Shown: positions 38,616 through 46,724, counted from the first letter of the stretch. The stretch is DNA of 64,000 nt from Anaerolineales bacterium (GCA_026129335.1 JAHCIH010000009.1:1-64000), one strand, 5' to 3'. The notes: generated by a model not told the origin, from the sequence alone. Numbers and translations: made by a program.

Positions 38616-39458
38616 CTAGCCGCCCACCGCGGTGAAGCGTCGCACGGCTCGCCCCCAGACCAGCTGGACGAGCAGGGCGGTGCCGATGATCCAGGCGACT
38701 TGCGCCGCTGCGCCGGCGAGGAACTCGGCGGCCCCCACGCGTCCCAGCAGGGTTTCGATCGGGAAGTAGAAGGTCCACTGGAAAGGTAGGGCCGCGGCAA
38801 CTTGCTGGACCCACTCAGGCATCACCGCGAGCGGCACCAACCGCCCAGAGAAGAGCAGCTCACTGACGAAGTACACCTCGAACATGCCGTCGATCCGCTC
38901 GATCCAAAAACAAACCAGTCCCAGGCACCACAGGAGCAGGAAGCGCAGCAGGAAGGCCATCATCAGCGCCAGCGGAAAGGCGAGCACCTGCCACACTTGC
39001 GGGCTGATTTCGGGACGGAAGAGCAGCCAGAGCAGCGCACCCATCGGCAGCCAGTAGATCACCTGCGGGACTTTGAAGCCCAGCCAAAACCCCAGGTCGC
39101 GTTGAATGGGATGGATGGGGCGCAGCAGTTCCGCGGCCAGCTGGCCTTCTTTGATGCGCCAGTGGAAACTGTCCGGCGACATGCTCAGGTTGAACTGGCG
39201 AACCAATGTCCAGACGATGTAGTAGCCGGCGAACTGGGCGGCGGTATAGCCGCCCACCTGGCCGCCTTGCGACTCGGCCACCGTGCTCCACACCACCAGG
39301 TAAATGACCGGCTCGATGAGCAGGTGCACCATGAACATGAGGTTGGCGGCGCGGTACTGCAGCTGTTCGATAATCGCCTGGCGCGCCGCCACGACGTACA
39401 CGTTGAGGCGGTCAGCCAGGTGCGCCCAGCTCGGCTTGCGGGTTACCGCAGCGGTCAT
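38616..39458 (-). CDS. ABC-2 type exporter permease (first, paralog)
   Basis: The 280-residue protein has six hydrophobic segments. It starts at ATG 39458, overlapping the ATPase stop as ATGA, so it is translationally coupled. It is the tandem duplicate of the next gene. A much longer frame upstream is antisense-like reading through the ATPase gene and is not used. Confidence 0.88.
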   Translation of the reverse strand: MTAAVTRKPSWAHLADRLNVYVVAARQAIIEQLQYRAANLMFMVHLLIEPVIYLVVWSTVAESQGGQVGGYTAAQFAGYYIVWTLVRQFNLSMSPDSFHWRIKEGQLAAELLRPIHPIQRDLGFWLGFKVPQVIYWLPMGALLWLLFRPEISPQVWQVLAFPLALMMAFLLRFLLLWCLGLVCFWIERIDGMFEVYFVSELLFSGRLVPLAVMPEWVQQVAAALPFQWTFYFPIETLLGRVGAAEFLAGAAAQVAWIIGTALLVQLVWGRAVRRFTAVGG

Positions 39459-40453
39459 GGGGTCTCCTCGTCTGGAGTGGCGAACACGCTCTCGATGACT
39501 TCTTCGATGGGCGGGTCTTCCACGGTCAGGTCGGTCACCGGCAGATCGGCCAGCAGGCGGGCGGTGATCTGCGGTGCTTCGGCCTTGCTCACCCGCAGGG
39601 TGGTGCGGTTCGCCTCGGCGTTGACCACCGCGCCGTACTTGGCCATGTCCGGCGCCTTTCCGTTCATATCGCTGGTGGTCACCACCAGGGTCTTCATCGC
39701 CGAGAAGCGCTCGACCAGGCCGGTCAGGTCGCCGTCGTAGAGGATCTTGCCGTGGTGGATGACGATGACCCGCTTGCACAGTGCCTGCACGTCTGCCATG
39801 TAGTGGCTAGTGAGCAGCACGGTGGCATTGTGTTTGTGGTTGTACTCCTGGACGAAGCTGCGCATGCGGCGCTGCATGGTCACGTCCACGCCGATGGTCG
39901 GTTCGTCGAGGAAGAGCACCTGCGGCTGGTGCAGCAGGGCACCGACCACCTCGGCCTTCATGCGCTCGCCCAGCGACAGGTTGCGCACCGGCTTATTGAC
40001 CAGGCTTTCCAGCTGCATCAGCTTGATCATCTCGTCGCGCGTCTCGGTGTACTGCTCCATCGGGATGCCGTAAATGGCGCGGTACAGGTCGTAGGAGTCG
40101 ATCGCCGGGATGTCCCAGTTCAGCTGGCTGCGCTGGCCCATCACCAGAGTGATGCGCTTGAGAAAGTCGCGCTCGCGTTTTTCGGGCAGGTGCCCCAGCA
40201 CGCTCAGATCGCCGCTGGTGGGGTAGAGCAGGCCGGCCAGCATTTTCAGCGTGGTGGTCTTGCCTGCCCCGTTGGGGCCGAGGAAGCCGACGATTTCACC
40301 CGGCGCGATATCGAAGCTGATGCTGTCTACGGCGCGCACCTCTTTGTGTTTGCGCCGGAACAAGCTGACCACCGCCGCCTTCAGCCCGGCATCGCGCTCG
40401 GGCACCCGGTAGACCTTGGTCAGATTTTTGACGTGAATGCCGTCTGTGGACAA
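39455..40453 (-). CDS. ABC transporter ATP-binding protein
   Basis: The 332-residue protein energises the permeases of this operon. It has Walker A GPNGAGKTTT, the Q-loop in VMGQRSQL, the signature LSLGERMKAE, Walker B VLFLDEPTIGVD and the switch His in LLTSHY. A C-terminal extension of about 80 residues is typical of ABC-2 drug or polysaccharide exporters. The operon is ATPase-permease-permease-permease. Upstream, TTGACT-N17-TATGAT on the minus strand (40506-40534) is a good promoter. Confidence 0.93.
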   Translation of the reverse strand: MSTDGIHVKNLTKVYRVPERDAGLKAAVVSLFRRKHKEVRAVDSISFDIAPGEIVGFLGPNGAGKTTTLKMLAGLLYPTSGDLSVLGHLPEKRERDFLKRITLVMGQRSQLNWDIPAIDSYDLYRAIYGIPMEQYTETRDEMIKLMQLESLVNKPVRNLSLGERMKAEVVGALLHQPQVLFLDEPTIGVDVTMQRRMRSFVQEYNHKHNATVLLTSHYMADVQALCKRVIVIHHGKILYDGDLTGLVERFSAMKTLVVTTSDMNGKAPDMAKYGAVVNAEANRTTLRVSKAEAPQITARLLADLPVTDLTVEDPPIEEVIESVFATPDEETP

Positions 40454-40505
40454 AATTCCTCCAAAAAGCTTGAAAAAGGCGAAAACGAGCTAATTTCTGA
40501 CCACC

Positions 40506-40534
40506 ATCATAGTCAGGAAGCTCCAGAAAGTCAA
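40506..40534 (-). promoter_or_regulatory. Promoter of the ABC exporter operon
   Basis: On the minus strand TTGACT (complement of 40529-40534) and TATGAT (complement of 40506-40511) are 17 nt apart. Transcription would start near 40500, about 45 nt before the ATPase start. Confidence 0.65.
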
Positions 40535-40594
40535 TCTGTTTATTGAATTATTTAATCTCGTCATAAAAATTCTCCACAAATAGAGGCGAAACAT

Positions 40595-40629
40595 AAAAAA
40601 ACCGCAGGAGAAGCCTCCTGCGGTTTTTT
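40595..40629 (-). terminator. Terminator between the mini-gene and the ABC operon
   Basis: The stem ACCGCAGGAG / CTCCTGCGGT (40601-40610 and 40615-40624) has A-runs and T-runs on both sides, so it can act in both directions. It ends the 19-codon mini-gene transcript before the ABC promoter. Confidence 0.88.
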
Positions 40630-40652
40630 AGGTCGCGCTGTGAATCGGCAGC

Positions 40653-40712
40653 TTAAAGCGCCGTCTCCGGAGGCAAGGTAGCCAGCATCTTGAAAAAGAT
40701 CATCTTGGTCAT
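40653..40712 (-). CDS. 19-residue peptide gene with own promoter and terminator
   Basis: The peptide is MTKMIFFKMLATLPPETAL. A strong AAGGAGG lies 9 nt before the ATG. A promoter TTGACA-N17-TATCCT (minus strand, 40764-40792) lies about 50 nt further up, and a strong terminator follows within 25 nt of the stop. This complete unit between a lipoprotein gene and the ABC exporter operon looks real despite its size. It could be a leader peptide for attenuation, a secreted signal or a small membrane-active peptide. I do not recognise it. Confidence 0.6.
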   Translation of the reverse strand: MTKMIFFKMLATLPPETAL

Positions 40713-40763
40713 TGCTGCATGCCTCCTTCCGTCAGAGTCGTTCAGCCTGCGAACGCTTGGTCT

Positions 40764-40792
40764 AGGATATACCGAACCGGCGTTTTTGTCAA
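40764..40792 (-). promoter_or_regulatory. Promoter of the 19-codon mini-gene
   Basis: On the minus strand TTGACA (complement of 40787-40792) and TATCCT (complement of 40764-40769) are exactly 17 nt apart. The -35 starts just after the stop codon of the lipoprotein gene. Confidence 0.7.
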
Positions 40793-40800
40793 ACCAGATG

Positions 40801-41736
40801 CTAAGGCACCGGGTTGGGCGGGAAGGTGCCTTCCGGTGCGTACCAATCCTGCGGGTCCACCATGTCAACGAAATCACCTTCGTTGACCAACACCGGTATC
40901 AGGGCGTGACTGGGGCAGTCCACATGCAGGCCGCAGGGTACAAAATTGGTGTAGCCGCCGGCATTGTTTTCCCCGGTGACGTAGGCAATCACCGCATAGG
41001 TGCTGGGTGGCAGCCCGCTGATTTGGTACGTGCTGCTGCCGGCGCTGGTGATCACATAGTAGAAGGTGTCGCTGTTCATGTCAAAGGCGACCACGGTCTG
41101 CGAGGGCATGAACGAGCTCGGGAAGCTCAGCGTGCCGGTGATGGTGCCGGTGGTGGGCCCGGCGCTGAAGGTGCCGGAGCCGGTGGAACCGCTGCCGGTG
41201 GTGCCGCCGCCCTGGCTGCCTTCGGGCACGAAATAATCGCCAGTGGGGCCGGGGATCTCACCGGGCTCGGTGTACCAGTCGCAGATGTTGATCCCGCTGA
41301 CGGTTTCGCCGGCGGGCACGTGGAACTGCACCAGCGCATGGTCGGTGCAGTCGGCGGTGAGCCCGCAGGCCACCGCGCGGGTGTAGGCGCCGGCCAGGGT
41401 CAGATCAGGCAGCCAGGCGTAGGCCAGGTAGGTGCCCTCAGGCACTTCCACCGAATAGGCGGTCTGGTTCTCAGCGATGGCGAAGCTGAGCGGCAGATCC
41501 AGCGTGCCCACTGTGGAGAGGTACAGGTCCATCGCCGGGATGCCCGGGCTGGGGAAGCACACCGCGCCTTCCACGCGGCCTGTGGTGCCGGCTGGCTGGG
41601 CCAGTGCATCGGCGGTTTGCTGCGCCTGCAGCGTGGCGGCCACAATGGCGGCCACTTCCTCGGGGTTGGCCTGGTTGCCGGAGCAGGCAGCCAGCAGCAG
41701 CATGCCGCACAGGGCGACGAGCAATAGTTTCTTCAC
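40801..41736 (-). CDS. Lipoprotein with two tandem repeats
   Basis: The 311-residue protein starts with a signal peptide ending in lipobox LLAAC, so it is exported and lipidated. It has two homologous halves: each ends with C-GL--DC--HAL ... DWY-PG/PEG, joined by a Gly/Ser/Thr-rich linker. Each half looks like a beta-sandwich of the carboxypeptidase-regulatory type, and the conserved cysteines probably pair. The start is GTG at 41736, behind GAAGGT, which places the signal peptide first. Function is unknown. Confidence 0.75.
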   Translation of the reverse strand: MKKLLLVALCGMLLLAACSGNQANPEEVAAIVAATLQAQQTADALAQPAGTTGRVEGAVCFPSPGIPAMDLYLSTVGTLDLPLSFAIAENQTAYSVEVPEGTYLAYAWLPDLTLAGAYTRAVACGLTADCTDHALVQFHVPAGETVSGINICDWYTEPGEIPGPTGDYFVPEGSQGGGTTGSGSTGSGTFSAGPTTGTITGTLSFPSSFMPSQTVVAFDMNSDTFYYVITSAGSSTYQISGLPPSTYAVIAYVTGENNAGGYTNFVPCGLHVDCPSHALIPVLVNEGDFVDMVDPQDWYAPEGTFPPNPVP

Positions 41737-41840
41737 GGTTACCTTCTTGTTGTTAGATTTCCGCTGAGCGAGCGCGGTTCGCCGGATTATACGCAAAATT
41801 CCGGGCCGGACGCCGAAATGCACCCCTGGTTTCGAGTGAC

Positions 41841-41868
41841 AACAAAATAGCCGCCCAAAGGCGGCTAT
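41841..41868 (-). terminator. Terminator of ssrA
   Basis: On the minus strand ATAGCCGCC pairs with GGCGGCTAT and is followed by TTTTG. It directly follows the tmRNA 3' end. Confidence 0.8.
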
Positions 41869-41873
41869 CAGGT

Positions 41874-42263
41874 GGAGATGGCGGGAATCGAACCCGCGTC
41901 CGATTGATTAAGTATGCACACATCTACGAGCGTAGTCGGTTGTGTTTGTCGCCGTATGGCCCACAAACGACAAGGGGGTCCACGCGGCCATCCGTATTGC
42001 CTTGCGGCTCTTTCACGCCGGTAACGGAGTCGGGCGCGGCACTCCGGCATTGTCTCGCCCGTTCCCACCCAGCCGGAGGGAGGGCGGGGCGGACGCGGCC
42101 CCAAGGGGCCGAACAGTTCTTTAGCTAGCCGGTTTTACGCGGCGAGCGGCAGAGCTGCGTAGTCAGTGCTTTTGGCACTTGATGGTTGCGCTGAGTTAAC
42201 GAGGTCGGCGCCTCTCGGCTCGCAATGTGCAACCAGCCTCAACCGTCGAAGCCAGTCATCCCC
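41874..42263 (-). ncRNA. ssrA: tmRNA (trans-translation RNA)
   Basis: This RNA rescues stalled ribosomes. The 5' end GGGGATG (complement of 42257-42263) pairs with the 3' end CATCTCC to form the acceptor stem, and the T-arm GGTTCGATTCC lies next to it. The reading frame for the tag (42135-42176) encodes AKSTDYAALPLAA followed by TAA, with the usual ALPLAA-like end. The sequence after the acceptor is ACCT, so the terminal CCA is not fully encoded. TATAAT lies at the complement of 42274-42279. Confidence 0.95.
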
Positions 42264-42273
42264 ATGCGCCGGA

Positions 42274-42279
42274 ATTATA
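42274..42279 (-). promoter_or_regulatory. -10 box of ssrA
   Basis: TATAAT on the minus strand lies 10 nt before the mature 5' end of the tmRNA. No clear -35 is visible. Confidence 0.55.
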
Positions 42280-42397
42280 TCAGGGCTGTATAAGCGTTGT
42301 GTTGGAGCCAACCTCCACAATCCCTGCGAGCCACAACCATCATTTCTCCACATTCGGTTGCTAGAGTAGGGCAACCACACAACGAAAGGAAGAAACC

Positions 42398-43372
42398 ATG
42401 AAAGCCATTGTTCGTTACAAATACGGTGGGCCGGAGGTGCTGCAGCTGGTCGAGCTCGACAAGCCGTCCCCCGCTCCGGAAGAAGTGTTGGTGCGCGTGC
42501 ATGCTTCCTCGGTGAATCCGGCGGAATGGTACAGCATGCAGAGCCTGCTATTGATCCGACCGATGCTGGGGCTGCTGGCGCCGAAGGATCCCCGTTTGGG
42601 GGCGGACTTCGCCGGCGTGGTCGAAGCAGTGGGCGAGCAGGTCAGTGACTTCAAACCCGGCGACGAAGTCTTCGGCGGCCGTACGGGCGCCTTTGCAGAG
42701 TACGTCACGGTGCGCAACATCATCGCCCACAAGCCGGCCAACATCAGCTTCGAAGAGGCGGCAGCCGCGCCCACCGCGGCGATCACCGCACTGCAGGGCC
42801 TGCGCGACCATGGCAAGCTGCAGGCCGGGCAGCGCGTGCTGATCACCGGCGCCTCGGGCGGGGTGGGCACCTACGCTGTGCAAATGGCCAAGGCCTGGGG
42901 CGCGCAGGTGACCGGCGTGTGCCGCTCACAGAACGTGGACCTGGTGCGCTCGCTGGGCGCCGACCAGGTGGTGGACTACACCCGCGAAGACTTCACCGAT
43001 ACAGACCGCCCCTACGACCTGGTGTTGGACATCGCCGGCACGCGCCCCTGGGCGGACTACCAGCGGGTGATGACGCCCGAAGCCACTCTGGTCTACATCG
43101 GCGCGCCGAGCAAGAACCGCCTCATCGGCCCACTGAGCCGCATCCTGCGCTTGCGCCTGGCGGCATGGCGGGCCAGCCAGAAGGTGCTCTTCTTCGTGGC
43201 GCAGTTCAACCGCCCTGATTTCGCTGTGCTGGCCGACCTGCTGGCGAGCGGCAAAGTGCGCTCGGTGATCGACCGCGTGTATCCGCTGGGCGAGGCGGCT
43301 GAGGCGATGCGCTACCTGGGGGAAGCCCATGCCTGCGGCAAAGTCGTGCTTTCCATGCAGGAGCAGAGCTGA
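42398..43372 (+). CDS. NAD(P)-dependent MDR oxidoreductase (quinone reductase-like)
   Basis: The 324-residue protein is a medium-chain dehydrogenase of the zinc-independent quinone-oxidoreductase type. It has the N-terminal GroES-like domain (MKAIVRYKYGGPEVLQ, PGDEVFG) and the nucleotide-binding ITGASGGVGTYAVQMAK. No zinc-binding cysteine or histidine set is visible. It probably reduces quinones or enones with NAD(P)H. GAAAGGAAG precedes the ATG. Confidence 0.9.
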   Translation: MKAIVRYKYGGPEVLQLVELDKPSPAPEEVLVRVHASSVNPAEWYSMQSLLLIRPMLGLLAPKDPRLGADFAGVVEAVGEQVSDFKPGDEVFGGRTGAFAEYVTVRNIIAHKPANISFEEAAAAPTAAITALQGLRDHGKLQAGQRVLITGASGGVGTYAVQMAKAWGAQVTGVCRSQNVDLVRSLGADQVVDYTREDFTDTDRPYDLVLDIAGTRPWADYQRVMTPEATLVYIGAPSKNRLIGPLSRILRLRLAAWRASQKVLFFVAQFNRPDFAVLADLLASGKVRSVIDRVYPLGEAAEAMRYLGEAHACGKVVLSMQEQS

Positions 43373-43397
43373 CCGCTCTGCCCCCTGCGCTTTCTCG

Positions 43398-43403
43398 TAT
43401 ACT
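43398..43403 (+). promoter_or_regulatory. -10 box of the response regulator gene
   Basis: TATACT lies 9 nt before the ATG at 43413, giving only a few nt of leader; no ribosome binding site is present. Confidence 0.5.
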
Positions 43404-43412
43404 TTCCCCATC

Positions 43413-44108
43413 ATGAGCGAGCTCATCCTGGTGGTGGACGACGAACCCAAAATCGTGCGCCTGGCCTCGGACTACCTGGTCAAGCACGGTTTCCGCGTCA
43501 CTACTGCCGGGGACGGGCTCAGCGCCCTGGCGGCGGCCCGCCGCGAGAAGCCGGACCTGATCATCCTGGATTTGATGCTGCCACAGATGGACGGCCGCGA
43601 GGTGTGCAGGGCGCTGCGTCGCGAAAGCGATGTGCCCATCATCATGCTCACCGCGCTGGCCGAGGAGATCGACCAGGTCACCGGGCTGGAGATTGGCGCC
43701 GACGATTACATCACCAAGCCCTTTTCGCCGCGAGCGCTGGTGGCCCGCGTGCGGGCGCTGCTGCGCCGCGCCCGCGGCGAGGTGACCGCGCCCAACCCGG
43801 TGCAGGCGGGCGCGCTGCTGATTGACGTGGAAAGTTACACGGCGGCCTATGCAGGCGCCGCGCTGAAGCTGACGCCGAACGAATTCAAGCTGCTGCACCT
43901 GCTCGCCAGCCGCCCGGGGCAAACCCTGCGCCGTGAGCAATTGCTGGAAAGCCTGCACGGCACGGTCAACAGCTTCGACCGCAGCGTGGATTCGCACATC
44001 AAGAACCTGCGCAAGAAGCTGGAAGCGGTTGCAGGCCGGCCGATGATCGAGACGGTCTACGGCGTTGGGTATCGCTTTGTTGAACCTGAACAGGCGGACG
44101 GAGCCTGA
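43413..44108 (+). CDS. OmpR-type response regulator
   Basis: The 231-residue protein has a receiver domain with the phosphorylated Asp53 in LIILDLMLP, the Lys in YITKPF and the acidic VVDDEP pocket, then a winged-helix DNA-binding domain (KLTPNEFKLLHLLA ... VYGVGYRFV). The start at 43413 is chosen because upstream residues are not domain-like and a -10 box lies close before it. Its stop overlaps the kinase start by one base (TGATG). Confidence 0.95.
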   Translation: MSELILVVDDEPKIVRLASDYLVKHGFRVTTAGDGLSALAAARREKPDLIILDLMLPQMDGREVCRALRRESDVPIIMLTALAEEIDQVTGLEIGADDYITKPFSPRALVARVRALLRRARGEVTAPNPVQAGALLIDVESYTAAYAGAALKLTPNEFKLLHLLASRPGQTLRREQLLESLHGTVNSFDRSVDSHIKNLRKKLEAVAGRPMIETVYGVGYRFVEPEQADGA

Positions 44109-45199
44109 TGTCGGAGCCGGCTCCTCAAAAATCCCCTTCCCAGAAGGAAAAAGAATGGCGCCAGGGGATGCGCTTTTTGCCGGTGGTGTTCTTCCTGGCG
44201 ATGCTGGTGCTGTTGCTGGTGGGTGGTATTGCCGCGCTGTTGTATTACCTTTTTTCGGAGTACTCAGGCGTCCGGAATATGTGGCTGTTGGTGTGCTGCG
44301 CCCCGGCGGGGATCCTCTTTGTGGGCGCGGGGATAGTCACTTCCCTGTATACGCGCTACGGCAAGCCGCTGCGCCAGATCTTCAGCACGATCGATGCGGT
44401 CTCCGAAGGCGACTTTAGTGCGCGTGTGCCGGCGGATGATTCGCCCCAATTCGGCGACCTGATCAAGCGCTTCAACAAGATGGTTGGCGAGCTGGAGCGC
44501 GCCGACAAGCAGCGCCGCGACCTGACCGCCGATATCGCCCACGAACTGCGCACGCCGCTGCACATCCTGCAAGGCAACCTGGAGGCCATGCTGGATGGCG
44601 TCTATCAGCCCGACTCTGCGCACCTCAACGATGCGCTGGAAGAGACCAGGCTGCTCGGCCGGCTGGTGGACGATCTGCAGACCCTTTCAATGGCCGAAAG
44701 CGGCCAGCTACCGCTGACCCCAACCCGGTTCGCCGTCGCCGACCTGGTCAGGGATGTGGCGGATGGTTTTTTAGCGCAGGCAGCGGTTGCTGGCATCGCG
44801 GTGCGATTGGATTTGGAAGAAGCCACCGCCCAGGTCCACGCGGACTATCAGCGGCTGAGCCAGGTGCTGGCGAATTTGATGACCAATGCGCTGCGCCATA
44901 CGCCTCAAGGTGGCTCCGTGACGCTGCGCACACAGGCCGCCGCGGAACGGCCGGGCAGGCTGCAGATCCTCATCGCGGACACCGGCAGCGGCATTCCGGC
45001 GGAGGACCTGCCGTTCGTCTTCGATCGCTTTTGGCGCGGCGAGAAATCGCGCACCCGTGACGGGCAGTCGAGCAGCGGCCTCGGGCTGGCGATTTCGCGC
45101 CAGTTGGTTCAGGCGCACGGCGGCACGATCGATGTGCAAAGTGAATTGGGGCAGGGGACTACGTTTTTGATTGAGCTGCCGGTTTCCAGCGCCGAGTAG
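44108..45199 (+). CDS. Sensor histidine kinase with HAMP domain
   Basis: The 363-residue membrane protein has two transmembrane segments (about residues 22-46 and 57-80) with almost no loop between them, so it lacks a large external sensor. A HAMP domain (PLRQIFSTIDAVSEGDFSARVP) follows, then the HisKA box ADIAHELRTPLH with His145, and the ATPase N, G1 and G2 boxes (NLMTNALRHTP, ADTGSGIP, SSGLGLAIS). It resembles BaeS-type kinases sensing envelope stress. It is coupled to the upstream regulator. Confidence 0.95.
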   Translation: MSEPAPQKSPSQKEKEWRQGMRFLPVVFFLAMLVLLLVGGIAALLYYLFSEYSGVRNMWLLVCCAPAGILFVGAGIVTSLYTRYGKPLRQIFSTIDAVSEGDFSARVPADDSPQFGDLIKRFNKMVGELERADKQRRDLTADIAHELRTPLHILQGNLEAMLDGVYQPDSAHLNDALEETRLLGRLVDDLQTLSMAESGQLPLTPTRFAVADLVRDVADGFLAQAAVAGIAVRLDLEEATAQVHADYQRLSQVLANLMTNALRHTPQGGSVTLRTQAAAERPGRLQILIADTGSGIPAEDLPFVFDRFWRGEKSRTRDGQSSSGLGLAISRQLVQAHGGTIDVQSELGQGTTFLIELPVSSAE

Positions 45200-45202
45200 G
45201 CG

Positions 45203-46108
45203 TTACGACGCTGGCCCCAACAGCTCCACCCGGATTCCATCCTGGTCCTGCAGCACGACGCCATTGACCCCGTCGCGTTCGATGGGTTGCAAGGTCTGTC
45301 CGCCTGCCTCAAGTCGCTGAACCAGCGCATCCCAACCGGCGAGGTCAGGCACCTGGTAGCCATAGGAGAGCAGCCCGGTCTTGCCCGCCTCGCGCAGCGG
45401 CGCGCCGCGGCTGTGCCAGATGTTGGCGCCCAGGTGGTGGTGGTAACCGCCGGCGGCCATGAACAGAGCGGTAGGCATGGCCATCATCACCTCGAAGCCG
45501 AGCAGGTCGCCGTAGAAGGCCTGCGCAGCGGCGGTGTCGGAGACCTGCAGGTGGATATGGCCAATGACCGTCTGCGGATCGATGCGCCCTGTCTCGGCCG
45601 CCTCGCGGTCGGCCTCCTCCACCAGCTTGTTCAAATCCAGCGGCAGGTTGCCCATCTGGATGCTGTCCTGCAGCCGCGGCCAGTCGGCCCGCGGCCGGTC
45701 CCGGTAGATCTCAATACCGTTACCCTCCGGGTCGGCGAAGTAGATCGCCTCGCTGACCTGGTGGTCGGAGGCGCCCTGCAGTGGCCAGCCGCCGGCGGCC
45801 ACACGCAGCAGGGTCGTGGCCAGCGGCCCGCGGCCGGGGAACAGGAAGGCGGTGTGGTACAGGCCCACGCCGTAAGTGGACGAAGGCTGCAGCTCGGCCG
45901 CGGGGTTGTGCACCAGGGTCAAAAGGGCCTGGCCGCCCTCGGCGGCAGAGAGCCGGGCGCGGCCTTCGCCCTGCTCGAGCAGGTGGAAGCCCATCAGCCC
46001 GTTGTAGAAGGCCAGCATATTGTCCAGGTCGCGCACTTGCAGCTCCACATGGGCGATCTGCGTATCCGGGTGGATTTGGAAAGATGTGTCGGTTGGCATG
46101 GTTGACAT
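45203..46108 (-). CDS. VOC superfamily protein with two glyoxalase-like domains
   Basis: The 301-residue protein contains two VOC domains. The first includes HVELQVRDLDNMLAFYNGLMGF and NGIEIYRDRP, the second HIHLQVSDTAAAQAFYGDLLGF and YHHHLGANIW. The pattern resembles CatE-like catechol 2,3-dioxygenases and related metal-dependent enzymes, with His-His-Glu ligands likely in place. The reaction is unknown. It is divergent from the Cys-rich micropeptide gene, with 73 nt between the two starts. Confidence 0.85.
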   Translation of the reverse strand: MSTMPTDTSFQIHPDTQIAHVELQVRDLDNMLAFYNGLMGFHLLEQGEGRARLSAAEGGQALLTLVHNPAAELQPSSTYGVGLYHTAFLFPGRGPLATTLLRVAAGGWPLQGASDHQVSEAIYFADPEGNGIEIYRDRPRADWPRLQDSIQMGNLPLDLNKLVEEADREAAETGRIDPQTVIGHIHLQVSDTAAAQAFYGDLLGFEVMMAMPTALFMAAGGYHHHLGANIWHSRGAPLREAGKTGLLSYGYQVPDLAGWDALVQRLEAGGQTLQPIERDGVNGVVLQDQDGIRVELLGPAS

Positions 46109-46181
46109 ATTGACCCTGGTCTATTAGTATTTCTTACATAGATGGCTGTCTATAAAACCATTGCTGAAGAAAGGAGACATC

Positions 46182-46253
46182 ATGCCTGTTCAAGACCCTG
46201 AATTGAGCATCCTGGACTGCGGTTGTGGATGCGGCGGCGGAGGCTGCTGCTAA
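46182..46253 (+). CDS. 23-residue Cys/Gly-rich micropeptide
   Basis: The frame has a strong AAGGAG ribosome binding site at proper distance. It encodes an acidic N-terminal half beginning MPVQDPELSIL and a C-terminal tail CGCGCGGGGCC with five cysteines. It ends in a perfect hairpin shared with the convergent arsR-type gene. It could be a metal-binding peptide, or a precursor modified on its Cys/Gly tail: the acidic leader plus Cys tail recalls ribosomally made, modified peptides. The start, stop and ribosome site are visible; function is unknown. Confidence 0.65.
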   Translation: MPVQDPELSILDCGCGCGGGGCC

Positions 46254-46267
46254 AAACCCGTTGAGCC

Positions 46268-46310
46268 AATGGCCGCCTTGCAGGCAGGACGCTGCAGCAG
46301 GGCGGCCATT
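46268..46310. terminator. Hairpin between micropeptide and ArsR gene
   Basis: AATGGCCGCC (46268-46277) is a perfect reverse complement of GGCGGCCATT (46301-46310). It sits between the two convergent stop codons. Confidence 0.65.
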
Positions 46311-46631
46311 TTAAGTATTGAGCTTGGCCAGTTTGCTGGCCGCTTTGGTCTCTGGAGCAAACGAGCGCAACAGCCAGCCGCAGCAAGCGGCCACCTGCTC
46401 CTGGTTGAGCGTGTAGAAGGTGTGCTTGCCCTGCTCTTTCACTTCGACCAGGCCGGCTTCGCGCAGCACGGCCAGGTGGTGGGACACCGTCGGCTGGCTG
46501 ACGTCCACCGCGGCGACGATCTCATTGACCGAGCGCCAGACACAGCAGCAATAGTCCATGATCTGCTGGCGGGTGGGATCGGCAAGTACCTTGGCAAAAG
46601 CGACGGAATCGAGGGCAGGCTTGGACTTCAT
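46311..46631 (-). CDS. ArsR-family transcription regulator with Cys triplet
   Basis: The 106-residue winged-helix repressor has the helix-turn-helix VDVSQPTVSHHLAVLREAGLV and the wing that follows. It carries a CCC triplet in MDYCCCVW in the helix where arsenite sensors have their metal cysteines, and a CC pair near the C-terminus, so it probably senses a thiophilic metal or metalloid. I chose the ATG at 46631, behind GAAAGA. It is convergent with the Cys-rich micropeptide. Confidence 0.87.
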   Translation of the reverse strand: MKSKPALDSVAFAKVLADPTRQQIMDYCCCVWRSVNEIVAAVDVSQPTVSHHLAVLREAGLVEVKEQGKHTFYTLNQEQVAACCGWLLRSFAPETKAASKLAKLNT

Positions 46632-46724
46632 ATTGATGTCTTTCGATGACAGTGTACCTACGGCAACGTGGACTGTCAACGATACGAACCAACTTGCTAT
46701 AGTCCGCGGCTCCAGAGGAGCCTG

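Noticed and set aside
38616-39779. Extended frame for the first ABC permease
   Set aside because: The extra N-terminal 100 codons overlap the ATPase in another frame and are Arg/Gly-rich; ATG 39458 overlaps the ATPase stop by ATGA and matches the paralog start.
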